DNA from: Ralstonia sp. A12
GTDB taxonomy: Bacteria > Pseudomonadota > Gammaproteobacteria > Burkholderiales > Burkholderiaceae
DNA: 64,000 nt
Reading direction: 5' to 3'
NCBI RefSeq assembly: GCF_000801955.1
Contig: NZ_JSZO01000002.1
Location: 62,001 to 126,000, forward strand
The notes below the pieces were generated by a model, which worked only from the letters and a program-made list of their open reading frames with translations, made no database searches and was not told the origin of the DNA. The position numbers were made by a program, and so were the translations under genes. Shown in pieces: positions 27,864 through 36,047 of the stretch (its first letter is position 1; the number at the start of each line of letters is the position of its first letter).

Positions 27864-28326
27864 ATCAGGCTCGCTTTGGAGTTCGGTACGGGCTGGTCTG
27901 GCTCGCGCAGCAGGAGAGACTTCTCGTGGGCGCCTGTCGATCGGAGTGCTCGATATTGCTGACCATCGATTGCCTGCAGATGACGGCGTGCGCCAGCAGC
28001 GCCGACCAGATCGGAAAGCCCATACGGCAGCCAGAATGCGGATAGTTGGGCATGACGACGAATAAGCTGATTGACCGCAACAGACGCAATCAGCTCATCG
28101 GCAGCCAACATGAATCCTTTAATGGTCGCGAGGCGCGGGTGTTTGTTGCTCATGCGGCCCAAGCGCCCAAATGAACCCGGCACCTCGGCAAACGGCAATC
28201 CGCAATCGTTTGGCCCATGACGAAGGCGTTGCCGGTCGCCATCAGCATGACCTCGGCGATCTCGCTCGCGGGGCGAGATGGGCTTGCCTCCAATCACCCG
28301 CAGCTAGCGGGCAGACCTATCGGCAC
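27864..28326. other. intergenic region with decayed sequence
   Basis: About 460 bases upstream of the lipoprotein gene with no intact gene. It should hold the promoter of the lipoprotein/GGDEF-EAL unit. On the minus strand a short stretch reads like the end of a short-chain dehydrogenase (annotated separately). Open frames here are not credible as genes. Confidence 0.45.
28199..28293 (-). pseudogene. short-chain dehydrogenase remnant
   Basis: The minus strand reads SRPASEIAEVMLMATGNAFVM followed by GQTIAD. This closely follows the C-terminal SDR segment that usually continues into VDGG. An in-frame stop lies just upstream (28294-28296), and no NAD-binding or YxxxK part is present, so only about 30 codons remain. 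It looks like a relic of a deleted gene. Confidence 0.4.
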
Positions 28327-28932
28327 CTATGGACGCAAGCCAAACAACCCCTGCCAGAACGACTCAAACGTACTGGGGTGCCGCGCGTGTGTCGTCGGCT
28401 CATCGGCCTTTGACTCTGGTGCTTCGTCAGGTGTCGGGGTAGCCTGCGTGTCCGGCGCGTCTGCGGCAGCCACACTCGCCCGCCGCGCTTCCTGCAGGGC
28501 CCATACGCTGTCTGCAATGCGCGCTGCGAGTTCTGCCTCGCAATCCCGGCCAAGCAGCACGCCGAACAGGGTGTCGCGGTTGTGGCCGTCATCTGCAAAG
28601 CGCATCGCAATGGCGACCATCTTTTCGTAGTGCTCCTGGGCAATGCGTTCACGCTCGCGTTGAGCGGCGCGCTCCTTCGCTTCTTGCGCTTCGCGCTCGG
28701 TCTGCCAGCGCTGCGTTTCCTGTGCGAACACTTCGTCGTAGACCCGGCGTTGTTCCGCGTCGGAGAGGATGGCGTAGGCCTCGCGGATTTCCTGGAACGC
28801 TGCATAGGCCTCTGCCTCGCGGCCAAGGTTGCGGTCGGGGTGCCACTTCATCGTGGCGCGGCGGTAAGCGCGCTTGATCTCGTCCAGGGTCGCGTCCGGC
28901 TGCACGCCGAGGGTCGCGTAGATGGTCGTCAT
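28327..28932 (-). CDS. J-domain (DnaJ-like) protein
   Basis: A 201-residue protein with an N-terminal J domain (about 3-68) holding the HPD motif at residues 31-33, so it should stimulate the ATPase of an Hsp70 partner. The next region (about 68-105) is a charged, Glu/Arg/Ala-rich helix, likely coiled coil. The C-terminus is acidic and proline-rich, ending in STFESFWQGLFGLRP. It lacks the Gly/Phe and zinc-finger regions of DnaJ itself, so it is a specialised type III J protein. The client is unknown. Confidence 0.9.
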   Translation of the reverse strand: MTTIYATLGVQPDATLDEIKRAYRRATMKWHPDRNLGREAEAYAAFQEIREAYAILSDAEQRRVYDEVFAQETQRWQTEREAQEAKERAAQRERERIAQEHYEKMVAIAMRFADDGHNRDTLFGVLLGRDCEAELAARIADSVWALQEARRASVAAADAPDTQATPTPDEAPESKADEPTTHARHPSTFESFWQGLFGLRP

Positions 28933-29099
28933 GGCGGAAGGGGCGGCTGCCGGGGGAGCGATGATCCTAGCATGCGGTTGTTAACCTCTTATGGCCGATT
29001 CCCGGTCGCGCGCACTCCTCTCTTCGAATGAGTCGCGTTGACCCCTGGCGCTCGCGCGGTGCATGCTGCTATCGAGTCGTCACCCATAGGGTGAGTGCC

Positions 29100-30479
29100 G
29101 TGGCAACGAAATCATCCGGCCTGTCAAAAGCGGTCGCCCATTGCCGGCACGCTTTACGGCTTGCGCGCTTTCCAGCGGGGTGGGGCCGTCAACATTCAGA
29201 GGGCAGCGACCAGACCCTGCTGTACTTCGGCTGCCTGACCCTGTTCATCGCGCTGGCATCGCCGGCGGGTTATCTGGTGGACATCCAGACGTCGTACCTG
29301 CTCAAGAACCAGTTGCATGCCACAGCGACGCAGATCGCGATGTTCCGGCTGGTAACGGGTATCCCGGTGTATCTGGCGTTCGCGTTCGGCCTCGCGCGCG
29401 ACCAGTGGAACCCGCTGGGTTTGCGCGATCGCGGCTTCTTCCTGATATTCGCGCCGATCACCGCACTGGCACTTGTCGGGATGGCGTTGTCGGGGCTCTC
29501 ATACCCGGCGCTGCTCGTGGGGATGTTGCTCGCGATGTTGTCGTCTCGGTTTGTCGCCGCGGCGTACCAGGGGTTGATTGCACTGGTGGGCCAGGAGAAG
29601 CGCATGTCCGGGCGCCTGAGCGTGCTGTTGAATATTGTCGGCACGCTGCCTGTCGTTGCGAGTGCGTTTGCCTCCGGATACGTCTCTGATCATCTTGCTC
29701 CGAAGCAGGCCTTTCTCTTGGCGGCGGCACTCACGTTGCTTGTGGCCATGCTGGGGCTATGGAAGCCCGTTTCCGTCTTCGGTCATGCTTATGAGAAGCC
29801 GCAAGCCAGGGGTGTGGATTTCGTGGGGAATGTCAGGCGACTGGTGAGGCATCGGGCTGTGTATCCGGCGGTGCTCATCTGCTTTCTGTGGAACTTCGCG
29901 CCAGGCGCGGCCACGCCGCTGCAGTTCTATCTGACCAACGAACTGCATGCATCGGATTCCGTCTATTCGTACTACAACGGAATCTTTGCTGCCGCGTTCA
30001 TCCCGACCTTTCTGTTGTATGCCGTGCTGTGCAAGACCGTTCCGCTGAACAGGCTGCTGTGGTGGGGAACGATCGTCGCCGTGCCGCAAATGGTGCCGCT
30101 GGCATTCATTCACTCGGCCGACCTCGCGCTCGTGCTGGCGGCACCGATCGGGCTGATGGGCGGCGTCGCCACGGCAGCGTACTTCGACCTTGCCATGCGG
30201 TCCTGTCCGCCAGGGCTGCAAGGCACGTTGATGATGTTGGTGGATGGTGTGCTTGCGCTCTCTGCACGTGCCGGCGATCTGCTGGGCTCACGAATCTACA
30301 GCAGCAGCCCAACGCACGGATTCGCGTACTGCGTGATCGCGACAACCGTGGTGTACGCGCTGATTCTGCCCCTGATCGCGCTGGTGCCGAAGGGGTTGAT
30401 TGCCACGAGGGATGGTGAGCCCAATCCGGAAGTCGAGGCTGAGGTGGTGAGCGAGGTTCGGGAAACGGAGCCGACTTAG
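29100..30479 (+). CDS. MFS-type membrane transporter
   Basis: A protein of about 459 residues with about 12 hydrophobic segments in two blocks. The first half has the signature SRFVAAAYQGLIALVGQEKRMSG region, and the second half FLWNFAPGAATPLQFYLTNEL. It resembles BT1/folate-biopterin-like MFS proteins, but the substrate cannot be assigned. The start is uncertain: GTG at 29100 has an AGGGTGAG Shine-Dalgarno; GTG at 29091 and ATG at 29028 are in frame. It ends with an acidic cytoplasmic tail. Confidence 0.82.
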   Translation: MATKSSGLSKAVAHCRHALRLARFPAGWGRQHSEGSDQTLLYFGCLTLFIALASPAGYLVDIQTSYLLKNQLHATATQIAMFRLVTGIPVYLAFAFGLARDQWNPLGLRDRGFFLIFAPITALALVGMALSGLSYPALLVGMLLAMLSSRFVAAAYQGLIALVGQEKRMSGRLSVLLNIVGTLPVVASAFASGYVSDHLAPKQAFLLAAALTLLVAMLGLWKPVSVFGHAYEKPQARGVDFVGNVRRLVRHRAVYPAVLICFLWNFAPGAATPLQFYLTNELHASDSVYSYYNGIFAAAFIPTFLLYAVLCKTVPLNRLLWWGTIVAVPQMVPLAFIHSADLALVLAAPIGLMGGVATAAYFDLAMRSCPPGLQGTLMMLVDGVLALSARAGDLLGSRIYSSSPTHGFAYCVIATTVVYALILPLIALVPKGLIATRDGEPNPEVEAEVVSEVRETEPT

Positions 30480-30809
30480 ACGCCGAACCGAATGTGCCAA
30501 CAGCTGTTGCCTGCATGCAATTGACAAGGCTTGCGCGCCTCTCTAAGCTCCGCCCTCAATTTCCGTTCCACCTCTATTTCGATTGGTGAATAAAGTGCCC
30601 GTAGCTCTCCGTCACATCGCCTGACGCCGACGACTACCAGTTTCCTGGTATCGCGGTTGCCTGCCCGTCCGTACTGAACGCAGTGCCGTTCTGGATCGGA
30701 ACACTTCGGCAGGCGCGGTTCCGGGAGCGCGCGCTACACCCAATCTTTCGCCTCTCCCTTTCCGTTTTTCCGCGTCGTCGGCTTTTCCCACATTGGCTTG
30801 GAGAAAACC
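30480..30809 (+). promoter_or_regulatory. upstream region of the RNA-repair operon with sigma-70-like promoter
   Basis: No gene lies in these 330 bases. A good promoter candidate is TTGACA at 30521-30526 and TAAGCT at 30544-30549, spaced by 17 bp. It lies about 260 bp before the RNA ligase start, leaving a long leader. A perfect TACCAG-tttc-CTGGTA hairpin (near 30637-30652) falls within that leader. Confidence 0.45.
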
Positions 30810-31715
30810 ATGACGCTGGATCATCGCGCGCTTGCGCAATCACTCGACCTGTTTCGCTATCCGCGCACGCCGCATCTGGAAGGTTCGCGTTTGCAGGACG
30901 GTGATGCTGGTTACGAACACATACCCTATCGCCCGCTGCACGGGCAGTACCTCGTGGTCGAAGAGAAGATCGACGGGGCCAACACGGGCATCAGTTTCAG
31001 TGCCGCTGGCGAATTGCTGCTGCAGTCCAGAGGCCACTACCTGGTAGGTGGTGGGCGGGAGCGCCAGTTCAGCTTCGTCAAGGCGTGGGCTGCGGCGCAT
31101 GAAGCCTGGTTGCTGGAGCGCCTGGAAGACCGCTACGTGATGTACGGCGAGACCGTCTCCAAGAAGCACGCGGTTTTCTACGACGCGTTGCCTCACCACT
31201 TCTTCGAGTTCGACGTGCTTGACCGCCATACGGGGGCGTTCCTGTCCACCGCTGCGCGTCGCGTGCTGCTGGCAGATGGACCGGTGCTTTCCGTTCCAGT
31301 GTTGTACGAAGGAACGGCTCCGGCCACGCTCACTGCGCTCAAAGCGCTGTTGCGGCCGTCATTGGCCAAGACGGCGCATTGGCGAGGCGCCTTCGAGCAG
31401 ACCGTGCAACGAGCCGGGCTCGATCTGACGCTCGCATGGCGGCAGTGCGACAAGTCGGATCTGTCGGAGGGCCTGTACATCAAGGTGGAGATCGACGGTG
31501 AGACGGTCGGTCGATACAAGTGGGTTCGGCAGGATTTTGTGCAAGCCATTTTGGAGTCGGAGAAGCACCATTCCGAGCAGCCGTTCATCCCGAACTTGTT
31601 GTTGCCTGGTGTCGATCTGTATACGCCACGTCCCACGGTAACGTGGGACACATTGCGCGCAATCGCAGCGCCCACGGGCGCGTGGGCGGATGCCGTGCAA
31701 GAGAGGAGATCATGA
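30810..31715 (+). CDS. RNA ligase family protein
   Basis: A 301-residue ATP-dependent RNA ligase-like enzyme. The adenylation lysine motif KxDG occurs as EKIDGANTGI with Lys53, followed by YGETVSKKH (motif III-like), EGLYIKVE (motif IV) and GRYKWVR (motif V), in the proper order. Such ligases seal RNA 3'-OH/5'-phosphate ends through a covalent AMP intermediate. A GGAG Shine-Dalgarno supports the ATG at 30810. Its stop overlaps the start of the HD-Pnk gene, so a healing enzyme and a sealing enzyme are made together. Confidence 0.88.
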   Translation: MTLDHRALAQSLDLFRYPRTPHLEGSRLQDGDAGYEHIPYRPLHGQYLVVEEKIDGANTGISFSAAGELLLQSRGHYLVGGGRERQFSFVKAWAAAHEAWLLERLEDRYVMYGETVSKKHAVFYDALPHHFFEFDVLDRHTGAFLSTAARRVLLADGPVLSVPVLYEGTAPATLTALKALLRPSLAKTAHWRGAFEQTVQRAGLDLTLAWRQCDKSDLSEGLYIKVEIDGETVGRYKWVRQDFVQAILESEKHHSEQPFIPNLLLPGVDLYTPRPTVTWDTLRAIAAPTGAWADAVQERRS

Positions 31716-32848
31716 TGCGCTACGAACACTTGCGGGCCCTGGTGCCCGCACCGGGCATGTCGCCCGATTTCCAGGCGTGTCTTGCGGCGTTTCCCGTGCT
31801 TGAACTTGCCAAGACGACGCCGCAGGACCCGAGGTATCACGCCGAAGGTGATGTCTGGACCCATACGCAGATGGTGGTTGAAGCGCTGCTGGCGCTACCG
31901 GGCTATCAGAGTGCCACGCGTGCCGAGCAGGAGACGGTATTCCTGGCGGCGTTGTTGCATGACATGGCCAAGTACAGCACCACCGTCATCGATCCGGTGA
32001 CGGGGGCTATCGGTCAGCCCGGGCATTCGCGCAAGGGCGCGATTGATGCGCGTATCGCCCTGTGGGATGCCGGTGTGCCATTTGATGTGCGGGAAGCCAT
32101 CAGCCGGCTGATCAGTGTGCACCAGCTGCCGTTCTTTGCACTGGAGGGGGCGCGTCGAGGCTCGCCGGAGTTTCTTGTGCGCGAGCTTTCCTGGCAGCTC
32201 AGCATCCCGTTGCTCGCCATGCTGGCAGAGGCTGACATGCGTGGCCGCATCTGCGGCGACAGCGCGAGCGTGCTCGACAACATCGAGCTTTTTCGGGAGA
32301 TCGCTCGGGACGATGGATGCTACGGTCAACCGAGGGCCTTTGCTGATGCTCATACCGCGGTCAGCTACTTCCGAGGTGCGGAAATTCATCCGGACTTCGC
32401 GCTCTTTCAGGAGGAAGGCTCCAAGGTCATCGTGATGTCGGGCTTGCCGGCGTCTGGCAAGAACACATGGGTAGCCGCCAATCACCCGGACCTCCCAGTT
32501 GTCTCTTTTGACGATGCGCGGGAAGAGTTGAGACTGCGCCATGGCAAGAATGAAGGCATGGTGGCGCATCGGGCTGTGGATCGAGCGAAGGAGCTGCTGC
32601 GTGCCAAGAAGCCGTTCGTGTGGAATGCAACGAACCTTAGCGAGCTGATGCGCAAGAAGACGCTTGATCTGCTGTTCGCATACGGCGCAGAAGTTGAGTT
32701 GGTGTACCTGGAAAAACCACGTACCGAGCTGTTGCGTCGGAATTCGAAGCGGGATACCTCGCTGACTAACAAGACGCTGGAAGGCATGCTTCATCGGTGG
32801 GATTTGCCTCTTCCTACTGAAGTGCACCGTATCCAATACCTGGTGTAG
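31712..32848 (+). CDS. HD phosphohydrolase-polynucleotide kinase fusion (HD-Pnk)
   Basis: A 378-residue two-domain protein. The N-terminal HD domain (about 30-215) has H51 in VWTHTQ, the HD pair at 83-84 in LLHDMAKYST, H105 in PGHSRKGA and an Asp near 174. The C-terminal P-loop kinase (about 235-378) has Walker A GLPASGKNT (244-252) and an SFDD motif near 265-268. Runella HD-Pnk, of the same architecture, removes 2',3'-cyclic or 3' phosphates and phosphorylates 5'-OH RNA ends. Here it overlaps an RNA ligase gene by four bases, so together they could heal and seal broken RNA. The role in this organism is inferred. Confidence 0.88.
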   Translation: MMRYEHLRALVPAPGMSPDFQACLAAFPVLELAKTTPQDPRYHAEGDVWTHTQMVVEALLALPGYQSATRAEQETVFLAALLHDMAKYSTTVIDPVTGAIGQPGHSRKGAIDARIALWDAGVPFDVREAISRLISVHQLPFFALEGARRGSPEFLVRELSWQLSIPLLAMLAEADMRGRICGDSASVLDNIELFREIARDDGCYGQPRAFADAHTAVSYFRGAEIHPDFALFQEEGSKVIVMSGLPASGKNTWVAANHPDLPVVSFDDAREELRLRHGKNEGMVAHRAVDRAKELLRAKKPFVWNATNLSELMRKKTLDLLFAYGAEVELVYLEKPRTELLRRNSKRDTSLTNKTLEGMLHRWDLPLPTEVHRIQYLV

Positions 32849-32860
32849 AGGATGCTCCTG

Positions 32861-32882
32861 AGGAGAGGCGTCTTCTCTTTTG
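32861..32882 (+). terminator. weak intrinsic terminator after HD-Pnk
   Basis: AGGAGA (32861-32866) pairs with TCTTCT (32871-32876, one G-U) around GGCG, followed by CTTTTT-like sequence. Outer arms TCCTGAG (32856) and CTCAGGA (32886) could extend it. It begins 12 bp past the HD-Pnk stop. Confidence 0.35.
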
Positions 32883-33006
32883 GGGCTCAGGAACGTAACC
32901 GTGATGGAGTCGCCCTTGGCGCTGAGAGCTACGTTCCCGATTGATCGGGTGAACCTACGATGTACCCGGCGCTGTATCGAAAAGGTTGTCGAGGGGGATA
33001 TCTTTC

Positions 33007-33447
33007 TCAAGAGAGACCAAATACGCGGCCTATACAGCTAAACACCGCTACAGTGAAGCCGCAGAAAACAAGGCTCGCGACGAAAAAGAAGAAGAGCCTG
33101 GCCCGCGCAGCAACGCCTTCTTCACTCAAATAGCGAGCACTAAGCACGTAGTAGCCAAAATAGGACTTCGCTTCTTCCTGATTGGCATCGCTCCTCTTGG
33201 ATGCAATCACCTCCAGGAAGTTGAACAGCACGCTGACCCAGCAAACCAGAAACGATATGGCGCCGGAGATCAGGACTCCCAGTGCCAGGCTTCTGGGTAC
33301 CCGGCCCATTTGAGGGAATGTGCTGCTTACCGATGGCGGGGCGCCCGACATCCCCGCCACGAACCCCACAACAAAGAGCAGCGATGCCATCAGAAGCATG
33401 GCGCAGACGTACCTGCGTAGATTGAAGCGTTGCCGCACCGCTGTCAC
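33007..33447 (-). CDS. hypothetical three-helix membrane protein
   Basis: A 146-residue protein with three hydrophobic segments (about 13-35, 54-78 and 118-141) and a short cytoplasmic-type charged loop (KRSDANQEEAKSYFGYYVLSARY). It has no recognised domain. The GTG start at 33447 is backed by a strong GGAGG Shine-Dalgarno. It sits in a stretch of hypothetical genes that looks less GC-rich than its surroundings, with the RNA-repair pair convergent on its left. Confidence 0.65.
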   Translation of the reverse strand: MTAVRQRFNLRRYVCAMLLMASLLFVVGFVAGMSGAPPSVSSTFPQMGRVPRSLALGVLISGAISFLVCWVSVLFNFLEVIASKRSDANQEEAKSYFGYYVLSARYLSEEGVAARARLFFFFVASLVFCGFTVAVFSCIGRVFGLS

Positions 33448-33573
33448 GTTTTTCCTCCAGGCCTCACTGGCCAGATGGCAGCAAGTTCACGGTTAGCAGT
33501 CGAGTGGCTACTCCAGAGAGAACCGTACGCCACGACGATGGTCACGGCGCGGCCATTGCAAAAGCCCGCTGAC

Positions 33574-34437
33574 TCAGCGCTTGGGGCGGTTTGCAAACCA
33601 GTCGTTCTCCACAGGCCCGGAGACTGTGAAAACTGGACGCACTCGGCAAGGCTTCACTGCAGCCCAGCTACCAACCGCAAGGTGCAACAACTGCGTTCTC
33701 ACTTCGGCCGAGCCAATGCCCTGCGTAGAGAATTCGGCACGAGGGTTAAGCCAATTGATATTGAGGTCGTCCTCGCAGACATACGGGCCAATCACGTGGC
33801 TGTAAAAGGTCAGGTGGTCAAAGAAAACAAGGGACATCGCTGTCGGCAATCGTTGACTGCCCGTATCAACCGGCACACCCGACGTAACGAGTACCTCGCG
33901 AACGTAAGCGCCAAGATGTCCGTAGTGCCCGTTTTGGCTGAGATACCCAGCGATGCGTACTCGAACCGGCTTGTTGCTTCGTTGGACGTTATCCAGCCCT
34001 ACATCGCGCCATGTACGCCTACCGAATGGGGTAATCCACCATTCGCCCTCTCCAGCTTCAGCGTCGGTTGGCCAGAAAGCACTCTTTTCAAAGCCTTGTG
34101 ACCAAACGCCTTCTAGCTCGACAGCGTCGTACCCGTATGCCGCCAAAAGCGCGTCGCGTTCGGACGGGTAATCACGCCAGTAGGTTTGACCGTGCGTATA
34201 CGCGTCCTTCATTAGGTCCGAATCTGTATAAATCCCACCAGATGGATGGGTAAAGCCTTGAAAGAACCAGACCGAATACGCTTCGCGCAGTGACAGGCCT
34301 GAGGACAATCGTTCAGCCTTCGTCTGCGATTGTGCGAAAGCATCTGCGTATTGGAGGACGACATCGGGGACTTCCCCGGCCGTCGCCTTTCCAGCGAGCG
34401 CGCCTACGATCAAAATCGTCGAGATCAGCCGAAACAT
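33574..34437 (-). CDS. hypothetical secreted protein
   Basis: A 287-residue protein with a signal peptide (about 1-20, ending KATAG), so probably periplasmic. It is rich in Trp and Tyr (for example EGEWWITPFGRRTWRDVG) and has two cysteines in the mature part (about 215 and 267). No domain was recognised. The start at 34437 has a GGAAGGA Shine-Dalgarno. It lies 126 bp upstream of the three-helix membrane protein gene on the same strand, so the two may form a unit. Confidence 0.65.
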   Translation of the reverse strand: MFRLISTILIVGALAGKATAGEVPDVVLQYADAFAQSQTKAERLSSGLSLREAYSVWFFQGFTHPSGGIYTDSDLMKDAYTHGQTYWRDYPSERDALLAAYGYDAVELEGVWSQGFEKSAFWPTDAEAGEGEWWITPFGRRTWRDVGLDNVQRSNKPVRVRIAGYLSQNGHYGHLGAYVREVLVTSGVPVDTGSQRLPTAMSLVFFDHLTFYSHVIGPYVCEDDLNINWLNPRAEFSTQGIGSAEVRTQLLHLAVGSWAAVKPCRVRPVFTVSGPVENDWFANRPKR

Positions 34438-34588
34438 CGCGTTTCATCCTTCCAGTTCTTAGATGGCCATTGTGGGTGATCTGCTTTTCTGGCCTGCAGC
34501 GGACTTTCGCAGCGCTATTGGGGCGCGTCAACTGCCGAAGGCTAATCTAGTTGAACTGGCCGGCACGCGTGAGCGTGTTTGGGTTGAT

Positions 34589-34777
34589 TTAACTGTTGGG
34601 CATGACCCCGCGTGGACGCAGCGCCGCCGCGACCGCCTCCCAGAAATCGCCTTCGTCAAGGCGAGCATCTTCTTTGGCTTCCGTCGCAAGCTGCTTCGCA
34701 AATAGATAGCCGTTGCGTCCGTGGTCAGCTTCAACCTGGTGCGCGACCCTGCTCACTTCAATCCAGTCAACCGTCAT
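34589..34777 (-). CDS. small conserved-type hypothetical protein
   Basis: A 62-residue soluble protein with two predicted helices. It shows a pattern (HGRNGYLFAKQLATEAKEDARLDEGDFWEAVAAALRPR, in part) that I associate with small Burkholderiaceae proteins of unknown role, often in accessory regions. The Shine-Dalgarno is weak. I include it because of this pattern and because overlapping frames look non-coding. Confidence 0.5.
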   Translation of the reverse strand: MTVDWIEVSRVAHQVEADHGRNGYLFAKQLATEAKEDARLDEGDFWEAVAAALRPRGVMPNS

Positions 34778-35031
34778 ATCGGCTCGTCCGAAGTTCGCTT
34801 TGCCGACCCGGCGCGGGTTGCCGAAATAGGTCGGGTGGGGTGATGGGTGGTGTGAGTGATTGCTTTGCGGCTATGCAGTTGAATGTTTGCATCTGGCCGA
34901 GAGCGAACTGCCAACGCTGTGCCGGCCCCCTCCTGACCAAAGCAAGACATTCGACGTGGCGCTCGGAAATCGCCAACAATACGGGGCCGATTGATGCCTC
35001 GCCTTCTCGCAAACTGCCAGGAATTCGATAC

Positions 35032-35454
35032 GTGTGCTCTGAGAATGACGTGCCCTTGCATGAACGCGTGCTCCTTGTCGAGGGCCGCGCTTCGGAGGCA
35101 GCACTGGCTCATATTCGACGCGGACTCCCGCAAGATAAGCCAGCCAACTCCGAAGTCTTGTTTGTTTCCTTCTCGTACGCGGATATTCCACTGGGGCATA
35201 CGTTCTCGATGGTGTTTCCTACAGACGCTCCAGAAATTGTCATACGGACAAGCTGCCAAATCCTCGCGGTAACGCAACAGTACGCCGAGCCATTTGGCGG
35301 AATTCCTCATGGCTGGAAAACCATTTGCCTTGTGAAGTTCGAGGGCGGTATCCCCGATGCAATTGCCTCACTGCCATTGGTCAGTGGATGGTACGAGAAT
35401 CGGAATACCGTTTCTCTTTGCGACGAGGAGACCTGGCGGTTGAAAGCTGGGTGA
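35032..35454 (+). CDS. hypothetical protein, uncertain start
   Basis: A 140-residue frame whose sequence reads like a folded soluble protein (VLFVSFSYADIPLGHTFSMVF, GGIPHGWKTICLVKF) although no family was recognised. GTG at 35032 is preceded by AGGA nine nt upstream; the frame is open further left to 34612 but that part overlaps the 62-residue gene and looks non-coding. Lower confidence because nothing but codon pattern and the Shine-Dalgarno supports it. Confidence 0.4.
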   Translation: MCSENDVPLHERVLLVEGRASEAALAHIRRGLPQDKPANSEVLFVSFSYADIPLGHTFSMVFPTDAPEIVIRTSCQILAVTQQYAEPFGGIPHGWKTICLVKFEGGIPDAIASLPLVSGWYENRNTVSLCDEETWRLKAG

Positions 35455-35668
35455 TTGCAATGGTTGCGACCCTATCGAGAGATACGAAACCGGGCGATTG
35501 GGAGAATTGGCAGCCAACCTGTTCTTCCCGGAGCGTTCGCGAGCTGGGAGGCCGGTGTCAGCCTCCCCCATCATGCAGACTCCATGACTCTGCAGGGCAT
35601 CAAGAACGCTTTGTAGGTTGAGTGTGGTCGAGCGGCGCGCGCCGGCTCCCCCGCTTTCACCAAGCGCA

Positions 35669-36046
35669 TCAGGTGACCGTCAACATGCCATTCATCGTCT
35701 CATGCCCTGTGCCGCAGAAGATGTCGCACAGAAAATCAAACGTGCCGGTCTTGTCAGGTGTGAGCGCTAGGCGCACGGTCTGCCCCGGCACCACATCCGC
35801 ACGCACATTGAAGTCGGGAATCGAAAAGCCCATCAGGATGTCCTGCCCGGTCAGCTCGAACACCACGGGCACGCCGCGCTTGAGCGTGATCTTGTCGGGC
35901 GTGAAGGTGAACTTGCGCGCATGCACGCGAATCACCTGCGGGCCTTCGCCGTGCGCGACGCAGGCGAGTGCGGCACCGGCGGCCAGCACGGTGAACTGAC
36001 GCAGCGCCAGGCGCCGCTTGGGGTTGTGTGCAATGAGGGGGCGCAT
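35669..36046 (-). CDS. cupredoxin-domain (COX2-like) exported protein
   Basis: A 125-residue protein with an N-terminal signal (about 10-32) and a cupredoxin domain like that of cytochrome oxidase subunit II. The C-terminal copper-binding loop is present as C107-x3-C111-x3-H115-x2-M118 (LCDIFCGTGHETM). The upstream histidine ligand expected in subunit II is replaced by Met72 in DILMGFSIPDF. It would act in the periplasm, possibly in copper binding or electron transfer. Its ATG follows the stop of the metallophosphoesterase gene by one base, so they are co-transcribed. Confidence 0.85.
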   Translation of the reverse strand: MRPLIAHNPKRRLALRQFTVLAAGAALACVAHGEGPQVIRVHARKFTFTPDKITLKRGVPVVFELTGQDILMGFSIPDFNVRADVVPGQTVRLALTPDKTGTFDFLCDIFCGTGHETMNGMLTVT

Positions 36047-36047
36047 G

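Noticed and set aside
27824-28297. 157-codon frame on the minus strand upstream of the lipoprotein gene
   Set aside because: No Shine-Dalgarno, runs into the lipoprotein gene in another frame, and its first part overlaps the better SDR fragment in a different frame.
31895-33010. 371-codon minus-strand frame opposite the HD-Pnk gene
   Set aside because: It is antisense to a well-supported gene and shows no domain or Shine-Dalgarno.
34572-34602. GTTGGGC core reminiscent of an integron attC site
   Set aside because: No matching RYYYAAC partner at an appropriate distance and no integrase gene in view.
34612-35031. N-terminal extension of the hypothetical frame ending at 35454
   Set aside because: It overlaps the 62-residue gene on the other strand, is rich in Arg/Pro/Cys as shadow frames are, and a GTG with Shine-Dalgarno lies at 35032.
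35546-35567. GGGAGGC/GCCTCCC hairpin between hypothetical gene and cupredoxin gene
   Set aside because: Only a 7-bp stem with no T-tract on either strand; too common in GC-rich DNA to call a terminator.
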